Source of the DNA: an uncultured Trueperaceae bacterium
GTDB taxonomy: Bacteria > Deinococcota > Deinococci > Deinococcales > Trueperaceae
Reading direction: 5' to 3'
Assembly (NCBI GenBank): GCA_937911855.1
Contig: CALDPK010000010.1
Coordinates: 1-12,749, forward strand
DNA length: 12,749 nt
The notes under the pieces are model-generated. The model saw only the letters and a list, made by a program, of their open reading frames with translations. It ran no database searches and was not told the DNA's origin. The position numbers were made by a program, and so were the translations under genes. Positions 1-5,862 of the stretch are shown here, in pieces. Numbering within the stretch: the stretch's first letter is position 1; the number at the start of each line of letters is the position of its first letter.

Positions 1-516
1 GTAGGTGCCGTGGCCCTGGTACTCGACGTTCTGCATGAAGTCAGGAGCGGCGGGCTGCTCGGCGTCCACGTTGGTGGGGACCAGGTTGAAGTTGACGGAT
101 CCGACGTTGGGCGACAGGTTGATCACGCGAACCCAGGCGGATTCGCTGAAGTCACGCATGCCGGCTTCGACGGGAACGTCAACCACGCGTGAGGTGCCGA
201 CTGCCGGGGCGGGCAGGGCGCTTGCAGCGTCCTGCGTCTGGTTGTCCTGTGCGCCCGGGTCGTCCTGGTCGTCCAGGTTGTCCATGGCGTCCTGATCAAC
301 GTCGGCGGGTTCGTCCGCAGCGGGGTCTTCCCCCTCGGCGGGTTCTTCCTGCGCGGGTTCTTCTTCGGCGGGATCTTCGGGTGCCGGTGCCGGAACTTCA
401 ACAGGTGATTCGGGTTCTTCCGCGTCGTCCTGTGCCAGTACCGGCAGGCCCAGCAGTCCGATTGCCATAAGCGCCATCAGCAGTTTGCGCAGGGTCTTGC
501 TCAGCGTTCTGTTCAT
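1..516 (-). CDS. Secreted protein with acidic Pro/Glu linker and DUF4397-like domain (3' end outside window)
   Basis: The first 172 residues are visible; the gene runs off the left edge. Residues 1-28 look like a Sec signal peptide: a basic start (NRTLSKTLRK), a hydrophobic core, and likely cleavage after LPVLA before QDD. Residues about 30-100 are a low-complexity acidic linker built of PAEEE/PAQEE/DEPAD units, probably a flexible spacer on the cell surface. From about residue 108 a folded beta-rich domain begins, with AWVRVINLSPNVGSVNF and NVEYQGHGTY. This resembles DUF4397 (pattern RVxHxSPDAPxVDVxV ... VxYxxxSxY), a domain of exported proteins of unknown function. The ATG at 516 is supported by a strong Shine-Dalgarno (GGGGGAGG) four bases upstream. 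Family call is moderate because only the domain's first strands are present; export is more certain. Confidence 0.72.
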   Translation of the reverse strand, partial: MNRTLSKTLRKLLMALMAIGLLGLPVLAQDDAEEPESPVEVPAPAPEDPAEEEPAQEEPAEGEDPAADEPADVDQDAMDNLDDQDDPGAQDNQTQDAASALPAPAVGTSRVVDVPVEAGMRDFSESAWVRVINLSPNVGSVNFNLVPTNVDAEQPAAPDFMQNVEYQGHGTY

Positions 517-678
517 GTGCCTCCCCCTTTGATTCCAGTTCGGCCGGACTTTTTGTCCAATTGCCTTGACAAGAACTGGTCAGGTACCGTCGAGAATAGT
601 GCGGCTCGCGGGGGGAGACTTTGGCCTGAGTCACGATGGACACGGCACATCCTGTGCTGCGTCACATTGTGCCGCTGC
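517..678. other. Intergenic gap between rmlA and the secreted-protein gene
   Basis: This 162-base gap must hold any rmlA terminator and any promoter for the downstream minus-strand gene. Two mutually exclusive weak hairpins lie just past the rmlA stop: GCACA-TCC-TGTGC (645-657), and GGCACA (644-649) pairing with TGTGCC (668-673). Neither is followed by a T-run on the minus strand, so I do not call a terminator. A weak minus-strand -10 (TATTCT, near 595-600) has no good -35. No ORF here looks real. Confidence 0.35.
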
Positions 679-1746
679 TCAGCTGTCGGTCAGCAGCAGT
701 TCCGAACGGTCACCCAGGATCAGCCGGTGTGAGCCTGGGCGGCCGTGCGCGCCGGACATGGTCACGCTCTCGCCGATAAGGCTTTCGCGGATGCGTTTCC
801 TGATGCCGCTCACCCGGGTGCGGTCGCCCACGACCGAGTATTCGAGTTCGCAGTCGTCGAGTTCGCAGTCGAAGCCGATGGTGGTGAACGGTCCCACGTA
901 GGCGTTCTCGACCCTGGAGCCCGCGCCGATTATGGCCGGGCCGAAGATGGTCGAGTTGCGGACGGTTGCGCCTGCCTCGACTATGACGTCGCCGACCAGT
1001 TCGGAATCCTCGACGGTTCCTTCAAGGCTGCGGCCGATCTTCATGAGCAGGAGCCGGTTGGCGTCCAGGATGTCTTCGGCCTTGCCGGTGTCCTTCCACC
1101 AGCCTTCGACCTCGACGGGCTTGACGAGGCCGCCCTGCTGGATCAGCTGGAAGATCGCGTCGGTTATCTGGTACTCGTTCTTGGCGCCCGGCTCCAGGTT
1201 GTCGATGATCGGATGGATCGTCTTGTCGAAGACGTAAACGCCGGCCACGGCCAGGTTGCTGGGTGGGACTTCCGGTTTCTCGACAAGTTCGGTGATGCGG
1301 CCGTTCTTGACCACGGCGACGCCCAGCTGGCGCGGGTCCTCGACCGGAACGAGGGCAAGGACCGCGTTCACGCTCTCCTCGGCTTCGAAGGCGCTTCGGA
1401 AGTGGCTGATGCCGTGCTCGAACAGGTTGTCGCCCAGGTACATCATGAAGTCGTCGTCACCCAGGAACTCGCGGGAGACCTTCACCGCGTGCGCCAGGCC
1501 GCGGGGCGGGTTCTGGATTATGAAGGTGAACTCCGCGCCGGGAAAGTCCTGCAGGCTGACCTGCAGGTGCTGGATGGTGTCGTGGCTGACGACGACACCT
1601 ATCTCGCTGATGCCGGAGTCGACCAGGTTCTGGACCGCGAAATGGATCAGTGGCTTGTTGGCCACCGCGATCGTGGGTTTGGGTCTGAGGCTGGTGAGGG
1701 GGCGCAGTCTGGTACCCAGACCTGCAGCCAGGATGAGGCCCTTCAT
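679..1746 (-). CDS. rmlA: Glucose-1-phosphate thymidylyltransferase, long form (RmlA-like nucleotidyltransferase)
   Basis: 355 residues. It transfers a nucleotide to glucose-1-phosphate, giving (d)TDP-glucose, the entry to dTDP-rhamnose and other deoxysugars for cell-surface glycans; acts in the cytoplasm. The N-terminal catalytic domain opens with the nucleotide-binding loop G9-x-G11-T12-R13 and K23, followed by the MYLGDN and VEKPEVPPS motifs; EVEGWWKDTGKAEDIL is typical of the family. From about residue 245 a left-handed beta-helix tail follows (VEAGATVRNSTIFGPAIIG, SRVENAYVGPFTTIG), which marks the long form (about 355 residues) rather than the roughly 290-residue short RmlA. The long form occurs in actinobacteria, archaea and Deinococcota and is sometimes tied to antibiotic sugars. 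The exact nucleotide is not provable here. The ATG has no clear Shine-Dalgarno and overlaps the stop of a tiny upstream ORF (ATGA), suggesting coupled translation. No rmlB, C or D is in the window. Confidence 0.9.
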   Translation of the reverse strand: MKGLILAAGLGTRLRPLTSLRPKPTIAVANKPLIHFAVQNLVDSGISEIGVVVSHDTIQHLQVSLQDFPGAEFTFIIQNPPRGLAHAVKVSREFLGDDDFMMYLGDNLFEHGISHFRSAFEAEESVNAVLALVPVEDPRQLGVAVVKNGRITELVEKPEVPPSNLAVAGVYVFDKTIHPIIDNLEPGAKNEYQITDAIFQLIQQGGLVKPVEVEGWWKDTGKAEDILDANRLLLMKIGRSLEGTVEDSELVGDVIVEAGATVRNSTIFGPAIIGAGSRVENAYVGPFTTIGFDCELDDCELEYSVVGDRTRVSGIRKRIRESLIGESVTMSGAHGRPGSHRLILGDRSELLLTDS

Positions 1747-1769
1747 GCTGGAACTCTCGCGTTTGTCAT
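1743..1769 (-). CDS. Leaderless 8-codon upstream ORF of rmlA (MTNARVPA)
   Basis: A tiny ORF, MTNARVPA then TGA, whose stop overlaps the rmlA ATG by the ATGA arrangement. A consensus TACAAT lies seven bases before its ATG, so the predicted transcript starts at or within a base or two of this codon (leaderless). rmlA itself has no convincing Shine-Dalgarno, so termination-reinitiation from this ORF is a plausible way to load ribosomes on rmlA. The peptide has no recognisable regulatory residues such as an amino-acid run. A random ATG in a GC-rich leader cannot be excluded, but the -10 spacing and the ATGA overlap together make chance less likely. Confidence 0.5.
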   Translation of the reverse strand: MTNARVPA

Positions 1770-1776
1770 GGCCCTG

Positions 1777-1782
1777 ATTGTA
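1777..1782 (-). promoter_or_regulatory. -10 box for the rmlA transcript
   Basis: TACAAT on the minus strand, a 5/6 match to TATAAT, in the 61-base gap between the kinase stop and the rmlA ATG. No good -35 is seen 16-18 bases upstream. It indicates rmlA can be transcribed independently of the triad operon upstream, although no terminator separates them. Confidence 0.5.
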
Positions 1783-1807
1783 GTCCGGCTGTGGCCTTGA
1801 GGATTGT

Positions 1808-2836
1808 TCACGACGGCGGAAACGGGTCGATACCGAGGTCCAGCCGGCGCTGGCACCAGGGGCACACCGGCAGGTGTCCCGAGTAATGGTGCAGGCTGTT
1901 GACCGTGCACTGTATCAGGCTGGTTTCGAAGCGGTCCAGTTCCTGCTGCCAGTCGCGCACTTTGGGCCTGGCGAAGGCCGGCGCCTGCAGGCTGCGGGCG
2001 AGCATGCGCCGCAGGCGCGGGCCCAGGATCCTGGCGGGTGGAGCTGCCGGCGGGACCTTGAGCTGGCGGCTGCCCAGCCACGGGGACCGGCGCGCCGCGA
2101 TGTTGCGCTCCAGTCCGGGCGGGTCGCCAGTGCCCTGCCATACGCCCGAGAACGGGTGGAAACCTTCCATGAGCAGCTGGAAGATGAGCACGCTCAGCGC
2201 GAACACGTCGTGCGACGGTTTGCGGTCCACCTCGCGGAACGATTTGCCGATGAGTTCCGGAGCGGTGTACTCGAGCTTGCCCACGGGGCAGCGCCAGACC
2301 GTGTTTCCGTCGCGCACCTGGATCGAGTCCAGGTCGATGAGGCTGACCAGCGCCCGGTCGGTCACAAGTACGTTGCTTTCGTTCAGGTCGCCGAGGACGT
2401 AACCGACCGCGTGGAGCGCCGCCAGGGTGGAGCTGAGGTTGCGGGCCACCCGCACCAGGTAATGCCAGCCGATGCCGGGCGCCCTGGCACGCCTGCTGCC
2501 TGGGTGATAGATCTGGTGCAGCGGCCGCACGTCTCCGGTGTTCAGGCGCGGCATGACGAAACCGACTGCCTGGCCCGTCTGGTCGGTGATGGAGCCGAGC
2601 GGCCAGGCCAACGAGACGTGCCCGCCGGTCAGGCCCGGGTCATCGGGGACGGTTCGCAGCATGGCCAGCAGCTTGGCGCGCTGCGCCGGGCTGGGTTCCT
2701 TCCACAGCTTGGCAGCCAGCGCCGGTTCGCCGGCGACCTCGTGGACCGTGGCCTCGCCACCCTGGCCCAGCTGCGCGCCCAGGCTGAGCGGCGCCCGGCT
2801 GCCGAGCCGTTCCAGGATCAGCTGCCCGCGTTTCAT
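1808..2836 (-). CDS. Protein kinase with C-terminal zinc ribbon (TerY-P triad kinase)
   Basis: 342 residues. A Ser/Thr-type protein kinase fold: glycine loop GQGGEATV (24-31), ATP-binding lysine K43 (AAKLWK), catalytic loop GDLNESN (D150, N155) in place of HRDxxxxN, metal-binding DLD at 168-170 in place of DFG, and APE at 192-194. The catalytic residues appear intact. After the kinase core, residues 310-328 carry C310, H316/H317, C325 and C328 in a CPWC-ended zinc ribbon typical of the kinases in vWA-PP2C-kinase (TerY-P) triads. No transmembrane segment is seen, so it is probably cytoplasmic. Its ATG overlaps the phosphatase stop by one base (TGATG), so the two are translationally coupled. 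Expected role: phosphorylate a partner that the PP2C dephosphorylates, in a stress-signalling module; the target is unknown. Confidence 0.85.
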   Translation of the reverse strand: MKRGQLILERLGSRAPLSLGAQLGQGGEATVHEVAGEPALAAKLWKEPSPAQRAKLLAMLRTVPDDPGLTGGHVSLAWPLGSITDQTGQAVGFVMPRLNTGDVRPLHQIYHPGSRRARAPGIGWHYLVRVARNLSSTLAALHAVGYVLGDLNESNVLVTDRALVSLIDLDSIQVRDGNTVWRCPVGKLEYTAPELIGKSFREVDRKPSHDVFALSVLIFQLLMEGFHPFSGVWQGTGDPPGLERNIAARRSPWLGSRQLKVPPAAPPARILGPRLRRMLARSLQAPAFARPKVRDWQQELDRFETSLIQCTVNSLHHYSGHLPVCPWCQRRLDLGIDPFPPS

Positions 2837-3594
2837 CAGTGAAGCTCCCGCGCGGCGATGAGAAGGGTCGTGTCGTCGTGGGTGCGGCTGCGTACGCGCT
2901 CCGAGGCGAGCAGCGCCTCGAGCTCGCGGTTGTGAAGGTCAGGTTCCGACTGGCCGGTGAAGCGGAAGAGCGGAAGGAAGAAAGGTGCGAAAGGTTCGCC
3001 GCTGGTCAGGTCGGTGGCGACAGGTTCCAGGCCGTCGCTGAGCAGCGCGACGCCGGTCAGGTCTGCTGCGGACCGCCGGGTGACCGTGGCCAGGTCGCGG
3101 GCGCCCGGGGAAGTCAGGAAGACGGTCTCGCCGGCGTAAGGGGACTGCCACGCCCTGGTGAGGCGCTGGACGGCGTCGCCCGTGCTGGCGACTATCGCGC
3201 CGTCACCAAGCTGCAGGCAGGAAACCTCATCTCCGGTGACGATGCACAGCAGCAGCGTCGAGGCGAAGTCACGCTGCTGCGAGCCGGAGCGGCGCGCGAA
3301 GCTGGTGACTGCCTGTACTGACTTGTCGAGTGCGCTGAACAGGGCTGCTTCCGGGTCGTTGCGCTTCGCTGCGGCAAGGACTGCCACCGCTGTTTCCGTT
3401 GCGAGGCGTGCGCCGGTCGCGGACTGGCTGGCGGAACCGGCACCGTCGGCAACGGCGAGCAGCAGGCTGCCATCGGCTGCGGTGGCGGCGGCCAGGGCAT
3501 CCTGGTTTCCGACGCCCCGGGCCAGGTGGGCCTGGCCGGTAACGGTGCTGCCCAGCAGGCGCCAGTTGCTGCCCCCGTCCTGAGTGATGTTCAG
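2836..3594 (-). CDS. PP2C-type protein phosphatase (TerY-P triad), probable CTG start
   Basis: 252 residues from the proposed start. The N-terminus reads NWRLLGSTVTGQAHL ... NQDAL ... VADGAGSASQS, the standard opening of the PP2C_2 family. Metal ligands are present: D32 (NQD), D50 (ADGAGSA), D187 (LLSDG) and D240/D241 (HDDTT), plus LGDGAIV at 129-135. A conventional start search gives GTG at 3387 (residue 70), which would delete D32 and D50 and leave an inactive fragment. Between the in-frame stop at 3637-3639 and the conserved tryptophan there is no ATG, GTG or TTG. The best site is CTG at 3592-3594, overlapping the vWA stop as CTGA, the same geometry as an ATGA coupled start; ATC at 3586-3588 is a weaker alternative. 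Function: remove phosphate placed by the downstream-encoded kinase. A one-base sequencing error cannot be ruled out. Confidence 0.82.
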   Translation of the reverse strand: MNITQDGGSNWRLLGSTVTGQAHLARGVGNQDALAAATAADGSLLLAVADGAGSASQSATGARLATETAVAVLAAAKRNDPEAALFSALDKSVQAVTSFARRSGSQQRDFASTLLLCIVTGDEVSCLQLGDGAIVASTGDAVQRLTRAWQSPYAGETVFLTSPGARDLATVTRRSAADLTGVALLSDGLEPVATDLTSGEPFAPFFLPLFRFTGQSEPDLHNRELEALLASERVRSRTHDDTTLLIAARELH

Positions 3595-4256
3595 CTTGCC
3601 ACTTCGGACCAGCCCACGGGCGGCAGTGCCAGCTGGTCACCGACCCGCGAGTGCGATACCCGCTGCTGGCTCTGCGACAGCCACAGGAACAGTTCCGCGA
3701 ACTGCAGGCCCTTGAGCTTGAGTGGCGGACGGCCGGGTGGGGCGATCTCGGCCAGCTTGTCCAGGTTGGCGCGCTCTACGCCGACCACGAAGAACGACAG
3801 GCCGTGCCCGGCGTCTTCCTGGCGGGCCATGCGGGCTGCTTCGTCGAACTGGTCGGTCGGTTCCCCGTCGCTGATCAGGAACACCCAGGGACGGAAGTAC
3901 TGCAGCCCGGCCTCGCGGTACATGTTCTTGCGTTCACGCAACAGTTCCAGGCCGCGGCGGATGGCCTCGCCCATCGGGGTGGAACCGCCGGCCGTCAGTT
4001 CGGGTGGCTGCCACTGGTCGGCGGTGACGAAGTCCTGCACTTCCTGCACGCCGCCGGCACCGAAGGTCAGCACTGCGATTTCCACGCGGCGCCGGGCCAG
4101 TTCGTCGGTCATAAGATCCTGCTTGAACACCCGCAGGCCCTCGTTGAGCGCCTGCATGGGCTCGCCACCCATCGACGCGGAGGTGTCGAGCAGGAGCAGG
4201 CAGGGGGCCCGGGGATCCGGGTTTTCGGCCAGTTGGACCAGGTCAAGCTCGCTCAT
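3591..4256 (-). CDS. TerY-like von Willebrand factor A domain protein
   Basis: 221 residues, essentially a single vWA domain. The metal-ion-dependent adhesion site is complete: DTSASM (D24, S26, S28), T93 in GGSTPMG and D130 in FLISDGEPTD. The wording closely follows TerY (LLLDTSxSMxGEP and FLxxDGEPTD), so this is the first gene of a vWA-PP2C-kinase triad. It likely serves as a cytoplasmic metal-dependent scaffold or client of the phosphorylation switch. I chose the ATG at 4256 over the one at 4274, because a TACACT -10 sits between them, six bases before 4256; the mRNA would then begin at this ATG and could not include the earlier one. Its TGA overlaps the proposed PP2C CTG start, so the three genes form a strict operon. 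A terminator lies upstream, between it and the next minus-strand gene. Confidence 0.86.
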   Translation of the reverse strand: MSELDLVQLAENPDPRAPCLLLLDTSASMGGEPMQALNEGLRVFKQDLMTDELARRRVEIAVLTFGAGGVQEVQDFVTADQWQPPELTAGGSTPMGEAIRRGLELLRERKNMYREAGLQYFRPWVFLISDGEPTDQFDEAARMARQEDAGHGLSFFVVGVERANLDKLAEIAPPGRPPLKLKGLQFAELFLWLSQSQQRVSHSRVGDQLALPPVGWSEVAS

Positions 4257-4262
4257 GCCGTC

Positions 4263-4268
4263 AGTGTA
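4263..4268 (-). promoter_or_regulatory. -10 box of the vWA-PP2C-kinase operon (leaderless)
   Basis: TACACT on the minus strand, followed by six bases (GACGGC) and then the ATG at 4256. A start point six to seven bases after the -10 falls on the ATG itself, and no Shine-Dalgarno is visible before 4256. The -35 region (TTCGCG, 17-base spacer) is weak. The box lies just beyond the upstream gene's terminator, so it is well placed as the operon promoter. Confidence 0.5.
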
Positions 4269-4307
4269 GCGCATGCCGGCAGCAGCGCGAATCGTCCGGA
4301 ATGACCG

Positions 4308-4347
4308 GGCAGCAAAAGGAACGGAGTCCGGTGCTTGCCGGACTCCG
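4308..4347 (-). terminator. Rho-independent terminator of the DUF5670 gene
   Basis: A perfect 10-bp stem (4322-4331 with 4338-4347, core GGAGTCCGG/CCGGACTCC) with the six-base loop tgcttg. On the minus strand it is followed by TTCCTTTTGC, a T-rich tail. It lies 31 bases past the DUF5670 stop and before the vWA operon promoter, separating the two units. The opposite strand has no T-run after the stem, so it acts for the minus strand. Confidence 0.8.
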
Positions 4348-4377
4348 CAGTTGATGATGCACTGTACAAGGGCTTAG

Positions 4378-4521
4378 TCAGACGCTGCGGCGCATCAGGC
4401 GAATGATGAACAGTACGATTGCCACCACGAGAAGCGCGTAAATGAAACCGCCCAGGGTGGTACCGGTAATAAGCCCGAGCAACCATAGAACCAACAGGAT
4501 AATTGCAATGGTTTCTAGCAT
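4378..4521 (-). CDS. DUF5670 (Lmo0937-like) small membrane protein
   Basis: 47 residues: MLETIAIILLVLWLLGLI, then TGTTLGGFIYALLVVAIVLF and a basic end, IRLMRRSV. Two short hydrophobic helices with a TLGG turn and a terminal cluster of arginines match the DUF5670 (lmo0937) family of tiny inner-membrane proteins, which occur singly across many phyla and have no known function. The C-terminal arginines suggest that end lies in the cytoplasm. I chose the ATG at 4521 because an AGGGGAGG Shine-Dalgarno lies just before it; a longer reading from 4593 adds 24 polar residues with no site and would run through the promoter. It is a single-gene unit with its own promoter (about 4571-4598) and terminator (4308-4347). 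Related genes elsewhere are often stress-induced, but nothing here shows that. Confidence 0.82.
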   Translation of the reverse strand: MLETIAIILLVLWLLGLITGTTLGGFIYALLVVAIVLFIIRLMRRSV

Positions 4522-4570
4522 GATCCTCCCCTTTCCATAGAGCGAATCATGCCCGCGCTGGCCGCGCTTT

Positions 4571-4598
4571 ACTGTAAGAGGCGACCAAATCAAGTCAG
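4571..4598 (-). promoter_or_regulatory. Promoter of the DUF5670 gene
   Basis: Minus-strand -10 TACAGT (4571-4576) and -35-like CTGACT (4593-4598) separated by 16 bases. The -10 is about 50 bases upstream of the ATG, leaving a leader that carries the Shine-Dalgarno. It is back to back with the gldC promoter in the same 121-base gap. The -35 matches only four of six consensus bases. Confidence 0.4.
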
Positions 4599-4627
4599 CT
4601 GTACCAGGCAGAAAGCGCGCGTCCAGT

Positions 4628-4642
4628 GGCTACTATGTAGCC
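4628..4642 (+). promoter_or_regulatory. Palindromic leaderless promoter/operator of gldC
   Basis: GGCTAC-TAT-GTAGCC is a perfect inverted repeat (6-bp arms, 3-base centre) ending directly at the gldC ATG. It contains TACTAT (4631-4636), a -10-like box six bases before the ATG, so -10 and start point would lie inside the palindrome. No Shine-Dalgarno precedes the ATG. A repressor bound here would block RNA polymerase; in RNA the same bases could form a hairpin only if transcription began further upstream. Confidence 0.45.
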
Positions 4643-4993
4643 ATGAACACGTCTCAGATCCGCCTGTTTGTGGACCAGTCCGACGACACCGTGCAGCGCA
4701 TCCGCTGGGAAGCAGACCAGGCACCGGAACCGGGCCAGAACGAAGCGCGGGCGATGATCCTGGCGCTGTGGGATCACGTCGCCAGGAGCTCGCTGCGAAT
4801 CGACCTGTGGACCCACGACATGAGCATCGACGACATGAACGACTTCGTCTTCCAGACGCTCGTGTCACTGGCCGACACTTACGGCAAGGCCACGAACAAC
4901 CAGGCGCTCATGGGCGAGATGAAGATCTTCGCGCGCGACTTCGCTGACCGGGCCTCGGAGTTCGAGCAGAACCGGACCCAGCCCAGGACTTAA
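4643..4993 (+). CDS. gldC: GldC-family protein
   Basis: 116 residues, a single small cytoplasmic domain. The sequence (SQIRLFVDQSDDTVQRIRW, then EARAMILALWD, LRIDLWTHDMSIDDMNDF and TLVSLADTYGKATN) follows the GldC family of Bacteroidota closely, including the conserved LRIDLWTxxM and DEMNxFxxQTLVxxADT blocks and the usual length of about 110 residues. In Flavobacterium gldC was found as a gene affecting gliding, but homologues occur in non-gliding bacteria and the molecular job is unknown. No other gld gene is in the window, so a gliding role should not be assumed. The start is set by the family's usual N-terminus and the -10 box six bases upstream. It converges on aguB, and the two stop codons share the palindrome TTAA. 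Confidence 0.82.
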   Translation: MNTSQIRLFVDQSDDTVQRIRWEADQAPEPGQNEARAMILALWDHVARSSLRIDLWTHDMSIDDMNDFVFQTLVSLADTYGKATNNQALMGEMKIFARDFADRASEFEQNRTQPRT

Positions 4994-5862
4994 CCCTTTT
5001 CCTTGCCGTCCAGGGTGAGGAGCGCCCCGTACAGGTCCGGACGCCGGTCACGGAAGAAACCCCAGCCGGCCCGGAACTGCCTGGCCCACGCGAAATCAAG
5101 TTCGGCGGTCAGGACCACTTCACCGTTGCGGCCGGCGTCGGCTATCATCTCGCCCTTCGGGTTGGAGATGAACGAACTGCCGTAGAAGTTCATCTCGCCC
5201 TCGGGTCCGTAGCGGTTCGAGGCGCCCACGTAGACGATGTTGGACACGGCGTGACCGACCATCGCCTTGCGCCACATGGCCTGGGTGTCCAGTGCTCCCG
5301 CTTCGGCGGGTTCCGAGCCAATGGCGGTTGGGTACAGCAGGAGGTCGGCGCCCTTGAGGGCCATGATGCGGGCCGCCTCCGGGAACCACTGGTCCCAGCA
5401 GATGGCCACGCCGATGTTGCCGTGCTTCGTCGTCCAGGTTGAGAAGCCCGTGTCGCCGTAGTTGAAGTAGTACTTCTCCTCGTAGGTGGGGCCGTCAGGG
5501 ATGTGGCTCTTGCGGTAAACGCCCAGGCTCTTGCCGCCGGCGTCGAACATCATGAGGCTGTTGAAGTACGCCTGACCCGAGCGCTCGAAGAACGACACGG
5601 GCAGTACCACGTCGAGTTCGGCTGCCAGCGACTGGAAGCGGTCCAGGAACGGGTGGTCGTCGACCTCGTGCGCCAGTGCGAACAGTTCCTCACGCTCCAG
5701 CTGCGGGAAGTAGAGGCTCTCGAACAGTTCGGGCAGCAGGATGACTTTCGCGCCCTGGCCGGCTGCTTCGCGGACCAGGCGCTCGGCGCGTTCGATGTTG
5801 TCGTGCAGGTCGTCGGTGCAGTGCATCTGCACGACGCCCAGGGTGGTTCCAAGGCTGTTCAT
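4990..5862 (-). CDS. aguB: N-carbamoylputrescine amidase
   Basis: 290 residues, a carbon-nitrogen hydrolase (nitrilase superfamily). It cleaves N-carbamoylputrescine to putrescine, CO2 and ammonia, the last step of the agmatine route. The catalytic triad is visible: E45 in LLPELFES, K118 in VYRKSHIPDGPTYEEK and C155 in GVAICWDQWFPEAAR. The block KSHIPDGPxYxEKxYFxxGDTGF and the CWDQWFPE signature distinguish AguB from general omega-amidases, and the length is usual. Its ATG overlaps the aguA stop (ATGA), so it is translated with aguA. The C-terminus is clean, and the TAA overlaps the stop of convergent gldC with no terminator hairpin between them. Confidence 0.95.
   Translation of the reverse strand: MNSLGTTLGVVQMHCTDDLHDNIERAERLVREAAGQGAKVILLPELFESLYFPQLEREELFALAHEVDDHPFLDRFQSLAAELDVVLPVSFFERSGQAYFNSLMMFDAGGKSLGVYRKSHIPDGPTYEEKYYFNYGDTGFSTWTTKHGNIGVAICWDQWFPEAARIMALKGADLLLYPTAIGSEPAEAGALDTQAMWRKAMVGHAVSNIVYVGASNRYGPEGEMNFYGSSFISNPKGEMIADAGRNGEVVLTAELDFAWARQFRAGWGFFRDRRPDLYGALLTLDGKEKG

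Noticed and set aside
566..600. Plus-strand promoter starting with TTGACA at 566
   Set aside because: No -10 box at 16-18 bases, and no plausible gene follows on that strand.
644..673. Terminator after rmlA
   Set aside because: Hairpins are possible but short and alternative, with no T-run on the minus strand.
745..1800. Long plus-strand open frames opposite rmlA and the kinase (745-1800, 1874-2842)
   Set aside because: Same codon-usage effect; no homology and no ribosome site, and the opposite strands carry clear conserved domains.
2836..3387. PP2C starting at GTG 3387 (183 residues)
   Set aside because: It would lose the conserved NWRLLGS, NQD and ADGAGSA motifs, which are present in frame just upstream.
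4257..4274. vWA starting at ATG 4274
   Set aside because: The -10 box lies after this codon and a leaderless transcript would begin at 4256; no Shine-Dalgarno precedes 4274.
4522..4593. DUF5670 gene starting at 4593 (71 residues)
   Set aside because: The added 24 residues are polar and unlike the family, and they overlap the promoter; AGGGGAGG marks ATG 4521.
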